This document shows positions 36,258 through 45,468 of a stretch of DNA of 64,000 nt, piece by piece. The stretch comes from Blastopirellula sp. J2-11 (GTDB lineage: Bacteria; Planctomycetota; Planctomycetia; Pirellulales; Pirellulaceae): NCBI RefSeq assembly GCF_024584705.1, contig NZ_CP097384.1, positions 1,798,001 to 1,862,000 of the forward strand, given 5' to 3'. The stretch's first letter is position 1. Each line of letters starts with the position of its first letter. The translations under genes and the position numbers were made by a program. The notes below the pieces were generated by a model. It was not told the DNA's origin and made no database searches. It worked only from the letters and a program-made list of their open reading frames with translations.

Positions 36258-38906
36258 ATGCCGAAGCCAATCTCGTGTATGTCCACCAAGCTCGTCTCCG
36301 ATGCTCGTTGGAGCATGTCGTGGTCCACAACGATGGCGATTCTGTTGGGATTGGCGATTGTGGTCAGCGTGCCCGGTTGCAGCGGCTGCTTGCGCGGGCG
36401 AACTACGGCCGAGGAAGAGGCGGCGAAAAAGAAGCGACAAGAGGAAGAGCAAAGGAAAGCGGACTTTGAGCCGCCAGAGTTTCGGGCGCTGCCTTATGAT
36501 GATCGCGGGCCCGGCAACTATATCAAGCCGGGGCATTGGGTCAGCGGCAGCATTCGCTTGAAAGCGAACGCCTACGACTATCGGGGCGAACTCTACTCGA
36601 AGACGACCAATCAAACCGGCGGTTCGATTCCGTTGCCGGGGACCAATTATTTCTTTTCGGCGACGCGACCCATTGCGCTCGCGAAGGGGCAAGAGAGCTG
36701 GTCCGACGTCACGTACTATGTGCCGGAAATCAATCCGGGAAACAATATGTCGAACAGTCGTTGGCTGTTGTGTCGACTGCAAGATCGCGGAGGCGGCGGC
36801 GCGGTTCAATCCGAAGTCTTGCCGACCTTGGCGATGCCGGCACATCAGTTTTATATGGTGGTGTTGGCCGCGAACTCGGACGAGTACCAATATCTAAGCG
36901 CTCTCGATACGGTCAAACCGCTATCGGCGTCGATGGATCAAAATGAATCGGCGCCGCACTATCGCGTGGTGACGCCCAAAATTATCGATCGCACGCCGCT
37001 CCCCGAAAATCCGCTGACCTGGACCAGCATCGCCGTCATCGTCTGGGACGACATCGATCAGCAGGCGCTGACGACCTATCAGCAAGAGGCGCTGATCGAC
37101 TGGCTCCATTGGGGCGGTCAGTTGATCATCAGCGGTCCTGGTTCTCTCGATCGACTGCGACTCAGCTTTTTGGCCGACTATCTTCCGGCTCAGTCCGACG
37201 GCGCCGAAGAACTGGACCAGGCTCGCTTTGAGCCTTGGAACGAAAAATATGTCATGGAGGAACGCGTCAATAACAAGAAAGAACGCTACGACCTTCAATT
37301 GGGAGATGCGCCCGCTCGCGGCGTCAAATTGAAGCTGGCGGATGACGCCTATTTCGTCCAGGATACGGCCGATCTCGTCGCGGAACGTCGTGTCGGCAGG
37401 GGACGAATCACGGTCACCGCTTTTCAGCTTCGCGATCCGCGAATTACGAAGCAATGGAAAAACTTCGACAATTTCTTTAACGCCGCGATTTTGCGTCGAC
37501 CGTCCCGTCGCTTCGTGGCGACCGATATCGAATTTGTCACGACGCGGTGGGACTCTTCGCGTGCGCGAAACGATCCGTTGGCCGTGTCGCAACTGCGCTA
37601 CTTCAGCCGCGACGTCGAGAGTTCGTCGCGCCGCTACGATCGATTGGACAACAAATATCGAGAGGAGCACGGGCTCGCGCAGCAGAATCCTCCCGTCGAG
37701 AGCAACCAATTGGGGCTGGGACTCGCCAGGGAGGAGCAAGACGATGTGACGATCTCCGTGCTTCCCGATGCCGGCTTTGTCGCGACCGACGCAGGCGTCG
37801 CCGCTTGGAACGACAATAGCGGCGCAGCCAACGCCGCGCGAGAATGTTTGGTGGAAGCTTCTGGAATCGACATTCCTGACGCGTCCTTCATCTTGCGGGT
37901 TACGGCTGTTTATTTGCTGGTTCTTGTTCCATTGAACTGGGGCGTGTTCTGGTGTATTGGTCGCGTCGAATGGGCCTGGATCGCGGCCCCGGTGATTGCG
38001 ATCGTCGGCGCTTTCGCCGTGATCAAGTTGGCGCAGCTCGATATTGGTTTCGCCCGCAATCGAACCGAGATCGGGATTCTTGAGATCCAGCCCAACTATC
38101 ACCGCGCGCACATGGCCCGCTACACCTCTTTGTATACCTCTTTGTCGACTCGCTATCACTCTGAGTTTGATCAAGCGTCGGCGTTGGCGTTGCCGCTGAC
38201 GTTTGCATCTGGCCAGGTGGCGCCGACTCGATTTGGCGATTTGACGACCGAGGTTCGGTTTGATCAAGAGGGCTTGTCCGCGTCGCTGACCGGGTTCAAC
38301 GTGATGTCGAACTCGACTGGGCGGATGCACAGCGAATATATGCTGTCGCTCGCCGATGAGGCGGTCTTCTCCTGGAAACCGCTAGAAGGCCAGGAGTCGG
38401 CCGAAGTCATCTATCGCGGCGAGTTGGCGATTCATGACGCCGCCGTCATGCGACGCGTTAACCACGAATCAGAAGAAGCGTTGGAAATCGCCTGGATCGG
38501 CGAACTCAATCCCAAAGAAACGAAGACAATTCATTTTGAGCCGATGACCGACCCCTGGAGCGTTTGTCCTGAGTGGAATCAATCGAAGGTCTTTTCGCCG
38601 GATACTCAAGATTCGGAGGTCAGCTTGCGGCGACTGCTGAATGTGGCCAAAGATGTTCGTCATCTGCAAACGGATGACGTGCAATTGATCGGTTGGACCG
38701 ATCAGGACGTACCCGGCGTCACGATCACTCCTGAGGCGCCGCAACGAACATTGCGCACGCTGGTTGTAGCGCACCTGCAATACGCATCTTTGCCGGACCC
38801 GGAAGGGGATGTCAATACGCGGCGGGTCTTGGGACAAGAGCCGGAGAAGGTGTTGCAAGACAGCGCCGACAGCATCGAATTACTACCCGAAGACGGCCCC
38901 AATTAG
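36258..38906 (+). CDS. large membrane/periplasmic protein upstream of an ABC ATPase
   Basis: About 882 aa from ATG 36258; the frame extends to 36048 inside mocA and the start is uncertain. N-terminal hydrophobic segment AILLGLAIVVSVPGCSGC may be an anchor or lipoprotein signal. A charged stretch (AEEEAAKKKRQEEEQRK) and a large domain follow; TSIAVIVWDDIDQQALTTYQ, LIDWLHWGGQLIISGPGSLD resembles the glutamine-amidotransferase-like fold seen in planctomycete surface proteins. Near the C-terminal third are membrane helices (FILRVTAVYLLVLVPLNWGV; WIAAPVIAIVGAFAVIKLA). It ends 12 bp before the ABC ATPase gene, so it is the likely partner. Function unknown. Confidence 0.7.
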   Translation: MPKPISCMSTKLVSDARWSMSWSTTMAILLGLAIVVSVPGCSGCLRGRTTAEEEAAKKKRQEEEQRKADFEPPEFRALPYDDRGPGNYIKPGHWVSGSIRLKANAYDYRGELYSKTTNQTGGSIPLPGTNYFFSATRPIALAKGQESWSDVTYYVPEINPGNNMSNSRWLLCRLQDRGGGGAVQSEVLPTLAMPAHQFYMVVLAANSDEYQYLSALDTVKPLSASMDQNESAPHYRVVTPKIIDRTPLPENPLTWTSIAVIVWDDIDQQALTTYQQEALIDWLHWGGQLIISGPGSLDRLRLSFLADYLPAQSDGAEELDQARFEPWNEKYVMEERVNNKKERYDLQLGDAPARGVKLKLADDAYFVQDTADLVAERRVGRGRITVTAFQLRDPRITKQWKNFDNFFNAAILRRPSRRFVATDIEFVTTRWDSSRARNDPLAVSQLRYFSRDVESSSRRYDRLDNKYREEHGLAQQNPPVESNQLGLGLAREEQDDVTISVLPDAGFVATDAGVAAWNDNSGAANAARECLVEASGIDIPDASFILRVTAVYLLVLVPLNWGVFWCIGRVEWAWIAAPVIAIVGAFAVIKLAQLDIGFARNRTEIGILEIQPNYHRAHMARYTSLYTSLSTRYHSEFDQASALALPLTFASGQVAPTRFGDLTTEVRFDQEGLSASLTGFNVMSNSTGRMHSEYMLSLADEAVFSWKPLEGQESAEVIYRGELAIHDAAVMRRVNHESEEALEIAWIGELNPKETKTIHFEPMTDPWSVCPEWNQSKVFSPDTQDSEVSLRRLLNVAKDVRHLQTDDVQLIGWTDQDVPGVTITPEAPQRTLRTLVVAHLQYASLPDPEGDVNTRRVLGQEPEKVLQDSADSIELLPEDGPN

Positions 38907-38917
38907 ATCGACACCCT

Positions 38918-39850
38918 ATGATCGAGCTGATCGACTTCGGCAAAGACTACGGCGCATTTACCGCAGTCGAATGCCTGAATCTGAAAATTGAAGCCGGCGA
39001 GATGTTTGGCTTTATCGGTCCCAATGGAGCCGGTAAGAGTACAAGCATTCGCTATCTGGCGACGTTGCTGAAAGCGACGCGCGGCGGCGGCACGGTCAAC
39101 GGCTACTCGGTCGCCAAAGATCCGATGGACGTCCGGCACAGCGTCGGCTATATGCCTGACAACTTTGGCGTCTATGACGGCATGAAGGTCTGGGAGTTCC
39201 TCGACTTTTTCGCCGTCGCCTACGGCATCCCGCGCTCGCGGCGCAAAGAGGTGATCACCGACGTCTTGGAACTGCTCGATCTGACGTACAAACGCAATGA
39301 CTTTGTTAACGGCTTGTCACGCGGGATGAAACAACGGCTTTGCCTAGCCAAGACGTTGGTGCATGATCCCCCGGTATTGATTTTGGATGAACCGGCGAGC
39401 GGCCTTGATCCACGCGCCCGATTGGAAGTCAAAGCGCTGCTGAAAGAGTTGCGGAAGATGGGAAAAACAATTCTCATCTCCAGCCATATTCTGACCGAAT
39501 TGGCCGACTGCTGCACTTCGGTCGGCATTATCGAGCGGGGCCAGTTGCTGATGCACGGTCCGATCGATGAAGTCTACCGCCGGATTCGCAAAAACCGGAT
39601 CTTGCAGATCAAGCTGGTCGATAACTTCGACGTAGGGCTGTCGATCATTCGGAGCGAGCCTTCCTGTATCGATGTCGATTTCGAATCCAGTCGCAATTTA
39701 ATCACTTGCGAACTGCAAACCGACGACAATGGAGTTGCGGCGCTGTTAGAGAAATTACTCGCCAACCGCGTCAAGGTGCGCAGCTACGCCGAAAAAGATC
39801 CGACGTTAGAAGACGTCTTCATGATGGTGACCAAAGGGCTGGTGACGTAG
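38918..39850 (+). CDS. ABC transporter ATP-binding protein
   Basis: 310 aa. Walker A GPNGAGKSTSIRYL, Q-loop region YMPDNFGVYDGM (Asp where Gln is usual), signature LSRGMKQRL, Walker B VLILDEPASGLDPRA and switch His in ISSHILTEL. A C-terminal extension of about 90 residues (LQIKLVDNFDVGLSIIRSEP, AEKDPTLEDVFMMVTKGL) matches the ABC-2/gliding-type ATPases. No ABC permease gene follows; the membrane partner may be the upstream gene or be encoded elsewhere. Confidence 0.9.
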   Translation: MIELIDFGKDYGAFTAVECLNLKIEAGEMFGFIGPNGAGKSTSIRYLATLLKATRGGGTVNGYSVAKDPMDVRHSVGYMPDNFGVYDGMKVWEFLDFFAVAYGIPRSRRKEVITDVLELLDLTYKRNDFVNGLSRGMKQRLCLAKTLVHDPPVLILDEPASGLDPRARLEVKALLKELRKMGKTILISSHILTELADCCTSVGIIERGQLLMHGPIDEVYRRIRKNRILQIKLVDNFDVGLSIIRSEPSCIDVDFESSRNLITCELQTDDNGVAALLEKLLANRVKVRSYAEKDPTLEDVFMMVTKGLVT

Positions 39851-39880
39851 TTTTTCGACGCTGAAATTGCCCTAACTATT

Positions 39881-40058
39881 CTTCGTAGCCCGACGCACGC
39901 GTTTTGGAGTTGCGCTATTTGGAAATGAAGGAGGTGTTGAACCGGATGAAGAACGAAATAACAAGGTCAGCATCCACCAAAAATTGTCACACTAGCCCGC
40001 CAGCGCGAGCGAGGGAATGCGGCTCGCACTTCAATCCGTATTTGGATCGCCAACTCTA
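39881..40058. repeat. mosaic repeat element, short copy
   Basis: Begins CTTCGTAGCCCG like the end of the long copy, continues GTTTTGGAGTTGCGCTATTT, then a segment with GTGTTGAACCGGATGAAG, TCCACCAAAAATTGTCACACTAG and TAGCCCGCCAGCGCGAGC, GAGGGAATGCGGCTCGCACT, ATCCGTATTTGGATCGCCAA. All align in the same order with the reverse complement of 35005-35448, minus the 235-bp segment, and the alignment stops near 40058, 7 bp before the stop codon of the next gene. Confidence 0.75.
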
Positions 40059-40064
40059 TGCGCT

Positions 40065-40598
40065 CTACCCAAACAGCATCAGCCCGTTTCCTGCGTCGTC
40101 GCGGCGTTCCCATTCGCGGCGGACTTCTCCCAGACCGTAAGCGCACAATTCAAACTTGTCGCTCAGTTCGTCCAGCAGTTCGGCGCCTGGCTTGTCGTAG
40201 CCTGATTGGATCTCGCTGGCGGCGTGATAGGCGCGTTTTCCCTCGGCCCAATAGTTGATTAGGTGGTCCATTCGGTCTTCGCGGCGCATTCGCTTGAGCG
40301 CTTCGGGATAGACGCCGGACCAAAAGAGAATGAAGTCGCCGATGTGCTGGTGAGCGTCACGCCGCGCGTTTCCTAGTCGCGCCTCCGCTTCGATCATCAT
40401 TTGGGCGACCTCGGTCAACGGTTTGCCGGTCAGGCCGCGGATACGGAACACGACTTCGTTGTTGACGAACCGCGTGAGCAACTCGGTTAGATAGTCGATC
40501 AGTCTGGGGTTAGGAACCCCAAGCTTGGTGTAGAACGTGTGCTCGGTCACTCCTGCAAAGAACTGACGTACGTTGAAGCTGCGCTCGTTGTCGCTCAT
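40065..40598 (-). CDS. conserved hypothetical protein
   Basis: 177 aa from ATG 40598; upstream frame (to 40742) looks non-coding. All-helical, highly charged protein: FNVRQFFAGVTEHTFYTKLG, PRLIDYLTELLTRFVNNEVV, HIGDFILFWSGVYPEALKRM, ELLDELSDKFELCAYGLGEV. No membrane segment or known motif. I do not recognise the family. Convergent with the ABC ATPase gene; a truncated repeat ends just past its stop codon. Confidence 0.75.
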   Translation of the reverse strand: MSDNERSFNVRQFFAGVTEHTFYTKLGVPNPRLIDYLTELLTRFVNNEVVFRIRGLTGKPLTEVAQMMIEAEARLGNARRDAHQHIGDFILFWSGVYPEALKRMRREDRMDHLINYWAEGKRAYHAASEIQSGYDKPGAELLDELSDKFELCAYGLGEVRREWERRDDAGNGLMLFG

Positions 40599-40877
40599 GG
40601 CTTTCGGCCTCCTAGTCGCTGTTGTTCGTTTGCCGCTGATAACCAATCGTGGCGCACGTAAACCGCAAGTCGTCGGGATATGCCAGTACTTCCAGTATAG
40701 TTTCGATATTTTTTGAGGGTCAAGTTCAACGAAAAAAAACAATTTGCGGTACGAACGCCCTTCTTGCTGGCGGCGCCGGCACTAGAAGCGGAGGTCGTGG
40801 ACCGGCGCTATCGGGGGAGAGTACGATGGAGATCGCTGACTCGACGAATCGAAATCTTTTTTTCAAGAGCAATGCCG

Positions 40878-41528
40878 ATGTCCACTGCAGACGAAGACCT
40901 GGTTGTTGCTGAAAAAGTCTCAAATTCTAAGGCGCCGAGTTTATTAACCGGGCTGGCGATCGCAGGCGTCGTAGTGGCGTTGGTCAAGTTGGGATCGTTC
41001 CTGGTAGGGCTACCCTGGTTGATCAATCCGAAATTGTCGCAGGGGAACGCGGCAGCCGAAGCGCCGGCGGAGGTGATCGAGTACCAGCAACTAATGGTCG
41101 CGATTCAAGGCAAATACCTCGCTTACCAACTGGCCTTATATCCGCTCGGAATCCTCGTCGCCGGTTTGCTTTTATGGGCGTCGTTTCGAGCGCTCCAACT
41201 GCGCCCGCACGGCGATCTCTGGATCAAGTGCGCCGTGATCGCTTCGACGGTGACCGATCTGCTAGGAGCCGTGATTGTCGTCCTGATGCAAATGGACATC
41301 TATCACGCTTTGCAAACGGTTTTTCAGGATTTCGATAGCGACGACAGGGCACCCAACATTATGTACATTGCGATGAACGTCGGTTTTTATATCGGCATCG
41401 CGTCGGCCGCTGGTTTTTTGCTGCTGCAATTCGGTTATTATTTCATGACTCTGCGGTACTTCTCCAAGCCGGAAGTACGTGCCCTCTATCAAGAACATGC
41501 CCCCAACGAAGCCAGCCCCGATGTCTGA
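40878..41528 (+). CDS. four-helix membrane protein of unknown function
   Basis: 216 aa from ATG 40878 (AAGAG 9 nt upstream; ATG 40872 is an alternative, and the open frame to 40713 looks spurious). Four predicted membrane helices: SLLTGLAIAGVVVALVKLGS; LALYPLGILVAGLLLWASF; WIKCAVIASTVTDLLGAVIV; YIGIASAAGFLLLQFGYYFM. No recognisable domain. The last 8 bp overlap the coaD start, so the two are probably cotranscribed. Confidence 0.72.
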   Translation: MSTADEDLVVAEKVSNSKAPSLLTGLAIAGVVVALVKLGSFLVGLPWLINPKLSQGNAAAEAPAEVIEYQQLMVAIQGKYLAYQLALYPLGILVAGLLLWASFRALQLRPHGDLWIKCAVIASTVTDLLGAVIVVLMQMDIYHALQTVFQDFDSDDRAPNIMYIAMNVGFYIGIASAAGFLLLQFGYYFMTLRYFSKPEVRALYQEHAPNEASPDV

Positions 41529-42024
41529 AGAAAATCCCAAAGTCGCGGTCTACACCGGCTCATTCGATCCGGTGACGCTAGGCCATTTGAATTTGATCGA
41601 GCGAAGCAGTCGCCTGGTCGATCGCTTGATCATCGGCATCGGCACCAACGATCAAAAGGTGGGACTGTTCAACGCGGAAGAACGGGTCGAGCTGGTCCGC
41701 CGCGTCACCAAGCATGTTCCCAATATTGACGTGCTCCACTTCTCGGGTCTGGCGGTTGACTTTGTCCGCTCGGTCAACGCGCGGGCGATGATCCGCGGCA
41801 TTCGTCCCTTGACCGACATCGCCGGCGAATTCACCATGATGATGGCCAATCGCAAGTTAGATCCCGGTATTGAGACCGTCTTTCTGATGGCGGACGAAGA
41901 ATATGGCCACGTCTCCAGCAGTTTGCTGAAGCAGATCACTCCGCTGGCCGGCGACGATCAACTCGCCAAGTTCGTCCCGCGGGAGATCATCGCCGACGTT
42001 CGCAGCAAGATCCCGTCGGTTTAG
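41521..42024 (+). CDS. coaD: phosphopantetheine adenylyltransferase
   Basis: 167 aa from ATG 41521. Fourth step of coenzyme A synthesis, ATP + 4'-phosphopantetheine to dephospho-CoA. Nucleotidyltransferase motif VYTGSFDPVTLGHLNLIERS (T/HxGH), IGIGTNDQK, ARAMIRGIRPLTDIAGEFTM, MADEEYGHVSSSLLKQI (the S-S-S loop). Length and pattern match the bacterial family exactly. Start overlaps the preceding membrane protein gene by 8 bp; its 3' end overlaps the convergent hydrolase gene by 4 bp. Confidence 0.96.
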   Translation: MSEENPKVAVYTGSFDPVTLGHLNLIERSSRLVDRLIIGIGTNDQKVGLFNAEERVELVRRVTKHVPNIDVLHFSGLAVDFVRSVNARAMIRGIRPLTDIAGEFTMMMANRKLDPGIETVFLMADEEYGHVSSSLLKQITPLAGDDQLAKFVPREIIADVRSKIPSV

Positions 42025-43046
42025 TCAACGCCGACCGTCGCTTCGATTCCTTCTCGAATGTGGTTCAACACATATGGAATGTAGATGACGCCGGAGTAGT
42101 GGTTGGCGCTCATGCGGATGTGATGCTCGGGAGCAAGCTGCGCCGCTTGGGCAAGTGCGATTCCATTCTTCAGAGGCACGACGTTGTCGTAGGTTCCTGA
42201 GTAGAGCCAGGTCCGCTGCGGGTTCAAGCGATGCGCGATGCGGAGCGGTTCGATCGGGTTGACCAGTTTCGGCAACTGCTCGCCGCCGAAACCGGACGCT
42301 TCCAGCTTCTTGCGCACTTCCGCCGATTCGCGCTCGCCATGTTGCAAGATATCGGTGATGTCGCCCCCGGAGAGGAGCAAGAAGACGCTATCGAAACCGG
42401 AGTCGAGCGCAGCCGCGTCACTAGCGACAAATCCCCCCAAGCTAGTCCCCTGGACGGCGATATGATCGGCGTCAACCAGCGGCAAAGCGGCGACGGCGTC
42501 ACGTGCACGGCGCACATCGGCGATCGATTGCTTGATGCGCAGTAGGAAGAGATCCCCGTCGGTCTTGCGACTTCCTTCTTTCCGCAAACCATAGCCGGGC
42601 AACTGAATCATGAAGGTATGAAATCCTTGGTTTCGCAACCCTTTGGCCATCAATTGGCCGATCGTCATTGCGCTGCCTGACTCGTGGACGACGATGATGG
42701 CCGGAGCTTTGGTCGCGTGTCCTTGTTCGTCCCGAGCGGCGTACCACTGCATGGCGACGCGGTCGTTTTTGTCGCTGCCGGTTGTCAGCGGAGAGGGAAA
42801 GCGAACCAGCGCATCGCCGCGTCCTTTGAGCGGCGTTTCCACCTCCGTGGTGAACTCGACGCGGGGCCAGCAAAGTCCGTGAAGGCAGTCCCGAGCGTCG
42901 GCGTCGTTTTCTTCGATATCGGCCAGCGTATCGATCGCCGGAAACGATTTTCCGATGGCGATCGACAGATCAGCGGGACGCGCGTTCGCTGGAAAGCTCA
43001 CCAGCGCCAGCCACAAAATTCCGAGAGTGAACAAGCGCTTCGGCAT
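42021..43046 (-). CDS. secreted alpha/beta hydrolase
   Basis: 341 aa. Signal peptide PKRLFTLGILWLALVSFPANA. Hydrolase fold: AIIVVHESGSAMTIGQLMAK (oxyanion strand region), nucleophile elbow AVQGTSLGGFVASDAAAL (GTSLGG), acid YSGTYDNVVPL and a late His in SANHYSGV. Dienelactone hydrolase-like or dipeptidyl-peptidase-like proteins share this layout; substrate unknown. Its stop codon region overlaps the end of coaD by 4 bp, so the genes converge with no room for a terminator. It lies 15 bp after tatC on the same strand. Confidence 0.85.
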   Translation of the reverse strand: MPKRLFTLGILWLALVSFPANARPADLSIAIGKSFPAIDTLADIEENDADARDCLHGLCWPRVEFTTEVETPLKGRGDALVRFPSPLTTGSDKNDRVAMQWYAARDEQGHATKAPAIIVVHESGSAMTIGQLMAKGLRNQGFHTFMIQLPGYGLRKEGSRKTDGDLFLLRIKQSIADVRRARDAVAALPLVDADHIAVQGTSLGGFVASDAAALDSGFDSVFLLLSGGDITDILQHGERESAEVRKKLEASGFGGEQLPKLVNPIEPLRIAHRLNPQRTWLYSGTYDNVVPLKNGIALAQAAQLAPEHHIRMSANHYSGVIYIPYVLNHIREGIEATVGVD

Positions 43047-43061
43047 AGGACTTCCACTTAT

Positions 43062-44138
43062 TTAGGATGGACGAATTGGCGCCAACGGAGCCCGACGACC
43101 AGGCATCCAGAGGCAAAGGCCGATTCCGCCAAAATACAGGAACGAGAGGGGAACCGCCAGCAAAAGCATGCTGAGCGGATCGGCCGGGGTCAGCAGCGCC
43201 GAGAGGACGCAGATCACCAAAATCGCGATGCGCCAATGCTCGGTATAAGACTTTACCTCGATCATGCCGATTCGGTTTAGCAAAAGCATGACCAGCGGCA
43301 ATTGGAAGCTTATTCCGAAGCCCAGCGGCAGCAACAGCGCGAAACTCATCCATTCGCTAATCCGCGGATCGGGGTCGATCCCCAGCGCCAAGTTAAAGCT
43401 GAACAAAAATTCGAGCACCGGCGCAAAGACGTAAAAGTAGGCCAATGCGGCGCCGCCGAAGAAGAGCCCCAGGCTAAACGGCAGGTAAATCCAGATATAT
43501 TTCTTTTCATGCGGATAGAGACCGGCCGCGACAAATTGCCAGATATGCCAAAAGATCATCGGGCTGGCGATGATCGCACCGCAGACCAAGCCTGCTTTGA
43601 GCCAGATCATAAAGACTTCTTCGACCTTCAGCGCCACGAGCGACGCCTCGGTTTTCTTCCACGTGACCATCGCGACTGGCGCTGTTTGGGGAACGATAGC
43701 CAGGTCTTTGATCATTTCATCCAGATCCATCTGGCCCATCGCTTCGGGATTAAGCGCCGGCGACGGCTTGTCCTTGAGGTCCGAGATTCGTTTTACCTCG
43801 GCCGGCTCGACGTACAAGATCTCCGGGGACCACTGATTCGCTTTGGCGATCTGCAGCAGTTCGGTTTCTTTTTCTTGGCTGATCGTTTCGTTGCCGGTTT
43901 GCTCTTTCAATTGGTCTTTCAAACGCTGCAGCGTGCGCAGTTGGTTGTATTTGACCAACGCGTCTTTAACCGGCTTCTCGATCGCATGAATCGCCTGATT
44001 CGCGAGCAACAGGCCGATCGCCAGACCAATGGCTAGCCAGAGAATGGATTTGAAGAGAGCGGAGCGAAGTTCTTCGAGGTGCTCCCCAAAGGTCATCGCC
44101 GATCCTTCGAACAGGTCGTCATTGATCTTCTTCGCCAT
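43062..44138 (-). CDS. tatC: Sec-independent protein translocase subunit TatC, with enlarged first periplasmic loop
   Basis: 358 aa; usual TatC is about 250 aa. Core motifs: FGEHLEELRSALFKSILWLA (twin-arginine signal binding region), PMIFWHIWQFVAAGLYPHEK, FFGGAALAYFYVFAPVLEFL, FGISFQLPLVMLLLNRIGMI and SALLTPADPLSMLLLAVPLS. Six helices are predicted. Between helix 1 and helix 2 there are about 125 residues (KYNQLRTLQRLKDQLKEQTG, ETISQEKETELLQIAKANQW and on) where about 45 are normal. No tatA/tatB is adjacent. Exported proteins with Tat signals in this window (5575, 50892) would use it. Confidence 0.93.
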   Translation of the reverse strand: MAKKINDDLFEGSAMTFGEHLEELRSALFKSILWLAIGLAIGLLLANQAIHAIEKPVKDALVKYNQLRTLQRLKDQLKEQTGNETISQEKETELLQIAKANQWSPEILYVEPAEVKRISDLKDKPSPALNPEAMGQMDLDEMIKDLAIVPQTAPVAMVTWKKTEASLVALKVEEVFMIWLKAGLVCGAIIASPMIFWHIWQFVAAGLYPHEKKYIWIYLPFSLGLFFGGAALAYFYVFAPVLEFLFSFNLALGIDPDPRISEWMSFALLLPLGFGISFQLPLVMLLLNRIGMIEVKSYTEHWRIAILVICVLSALLTPADPLSMLLLAVPLSFLYFGGIGLCLWMPGRRAPLAPIRPS

Positions 44139-44419
44139 GGGTAATCTCCGGATACGGAATCCGTCATCGTTTGCGCGGGTGGATCGTCAACAGAGGATCA
44201 AAAACGCCAGTGCGTCATCGACCATAGGTGCGATTCGGCGCCGTAAGATACCGCTGGTCAAAATTCCAGCGGCTTCAGGCCCTGACGGTTCAGGGGCGGG
44301 CGAGGAAGAACCACGAGTTTTATGCTAACATCGACCTGCGAAAATGGCAACCAAGCGCCAAAACGGCCGCCGTACGACCGAAATAATCGTTACCAACGAC
44401 GCCTCCAAGGACTCGCAAA

Positions 44420-45391
44420 GTGACTCTCGACTACCCGCTGCGGTTCCAGCCGAAGTTTCGACAGTATATCTGGGGAGGTCGCCGACTCGGGACCGAACTG
44501 GGCAAGCCGATCGACGCGGATGGGGTATTTGCCGAAAGTTGGGAAGTCGTGGACCATGGGGACGATCAAAGCGTGGTCGCCAACGGACCGCTCGCTGGAC
44601 AAACATTGGGAGCGCTGGTTCGGCTTTACGGCAAGCAACTGTTTGGGCGACATCAGGCGACCGAGCAATTTCCGCTGCTCTTTAAATTTCTGGACGCCAA
44701 CACCGACCTGTCGATCCAGGTTCACCCCGATGACGCGCAAGGGGCGCTGCTTGATCCTCCTGACTTGGGCAAGACCGAGGCCTGGGTCATCATGGACGCC
44801 GAGCCGGGGGCGCGGATGTTCGTCGGGCTGAAAGCGAACGTCGACCGCGACGCTTTGCAGCAAGCGATCGAACAAAACCAGCTGCTCGATCACATGCATG
44901 TGATCGAGCCGCAAGCCGGGGACTGCGTCTTTATTCCGGCCCAGACGGTTCACGCGCTGGGGAAAGGGTTGCTGGTCGCCGAGATCCAGCAGTCGAGCAA
45001 CACGACCTATCGCTTGTTCGACTGGAATCGAACCGACGCCGCCGGCAACTCGCGACCTCTCCATATTCAACAATCGCTCGAGACGATCGATTTCGCCCAA
45101 GGGCCTGTGAGGCTGCAAACGCCGATCGCGGTAGCGCCAAGCGTCGAACGTTTGGTCGAGTGCGACAAGTTTGTGCTCGATCGGCGCCGCGTGACGGAAA
45201 ATCAGATCAGCGGAGGAGACGATCGTTTTCATATCCTTTCGGTGCTCGACGGCGCTGTTACGGTCGAGCATCCCGCCGGAGCGTTCGAACTGGGGAAGGG
45301 GGAGACAACGCTGCTTCCCGCAGCGAGTTCGGCAGTGACGCTGGTTCCCAATTCTCCATCGACCTTGCTGGATATGTATCTGCCGACGTAG
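44420..45391 (+). CDS. manA: class I mannose-6-phosphate isomerase
   Basis: 323 aa from GTG 44420 (AGGA 10 nt upstream). Zinc enzyme converting fructose-6-phosphate and mannose-6-phosphate; the short, Bacillus-like form. FQPKFRQYIWGGRRLGTELG, ESWEVVDHGDDQS, zinc ligands Gln and His in SIQVHPDDAQ, Glu in GKTEAWVIM, His in PAQTVHALGKG. The C-terminal cupin half (HILSVLDGAVTVEHPAGAFE, TLLPAASSAVTLVP) is present. Single gene or followed by the small lipoprotein gene 78 bp later. Confidence 0.92.
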   Translation: MTLDYPLRFQPKFRQYIWGGRRLGTELGKPIDADGVFAESWEVVDHGDDQSVVANGPLAGQTLGALVRLYGKQLFGRHQATEQFPLLFKFLDANTDLSIQVHPDDAQGALLDPPDLGKTEAWVIMDAEPGARMFVGLKANVDRDALQQAIEQNQLLDHMHVIEPQAGDCVFIPAQTVHALGKGLLVAEIQQSSNTTYRLFDWNRTDAAGNSRPLHIQQSLETIDFAQGPVRLQTPIAVAPSVERLVECDKFVLDRRRVTENQISGGDDRFHILSVLDGAVTVEHPAGAFELGKGETTLLPAASSAVTLVPNSPSTLLDMYLPT

Positions 45392-45468
45392 CTAGCATCG
45401 ATTCCTCTTCCGTCAGTCACCGGAAGTTCCTACACTCGCGCCTGGTATTTTCATGGAGGAGCTCCGGC

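Noticed and set aside
36921-38330. 469-codon minus-strand frame opposite the large membrane protein gene
   Set aside because: Antisense shadow; the plus-strand frame has membrane helices and a partner ATPase gene at 12 bp.
44390-45271. 293-codon minus-strand frame opposite manA
   Set aside because: manA zinc-ligand motifs identify the real frame; the antisense peptide shows no family pattern.
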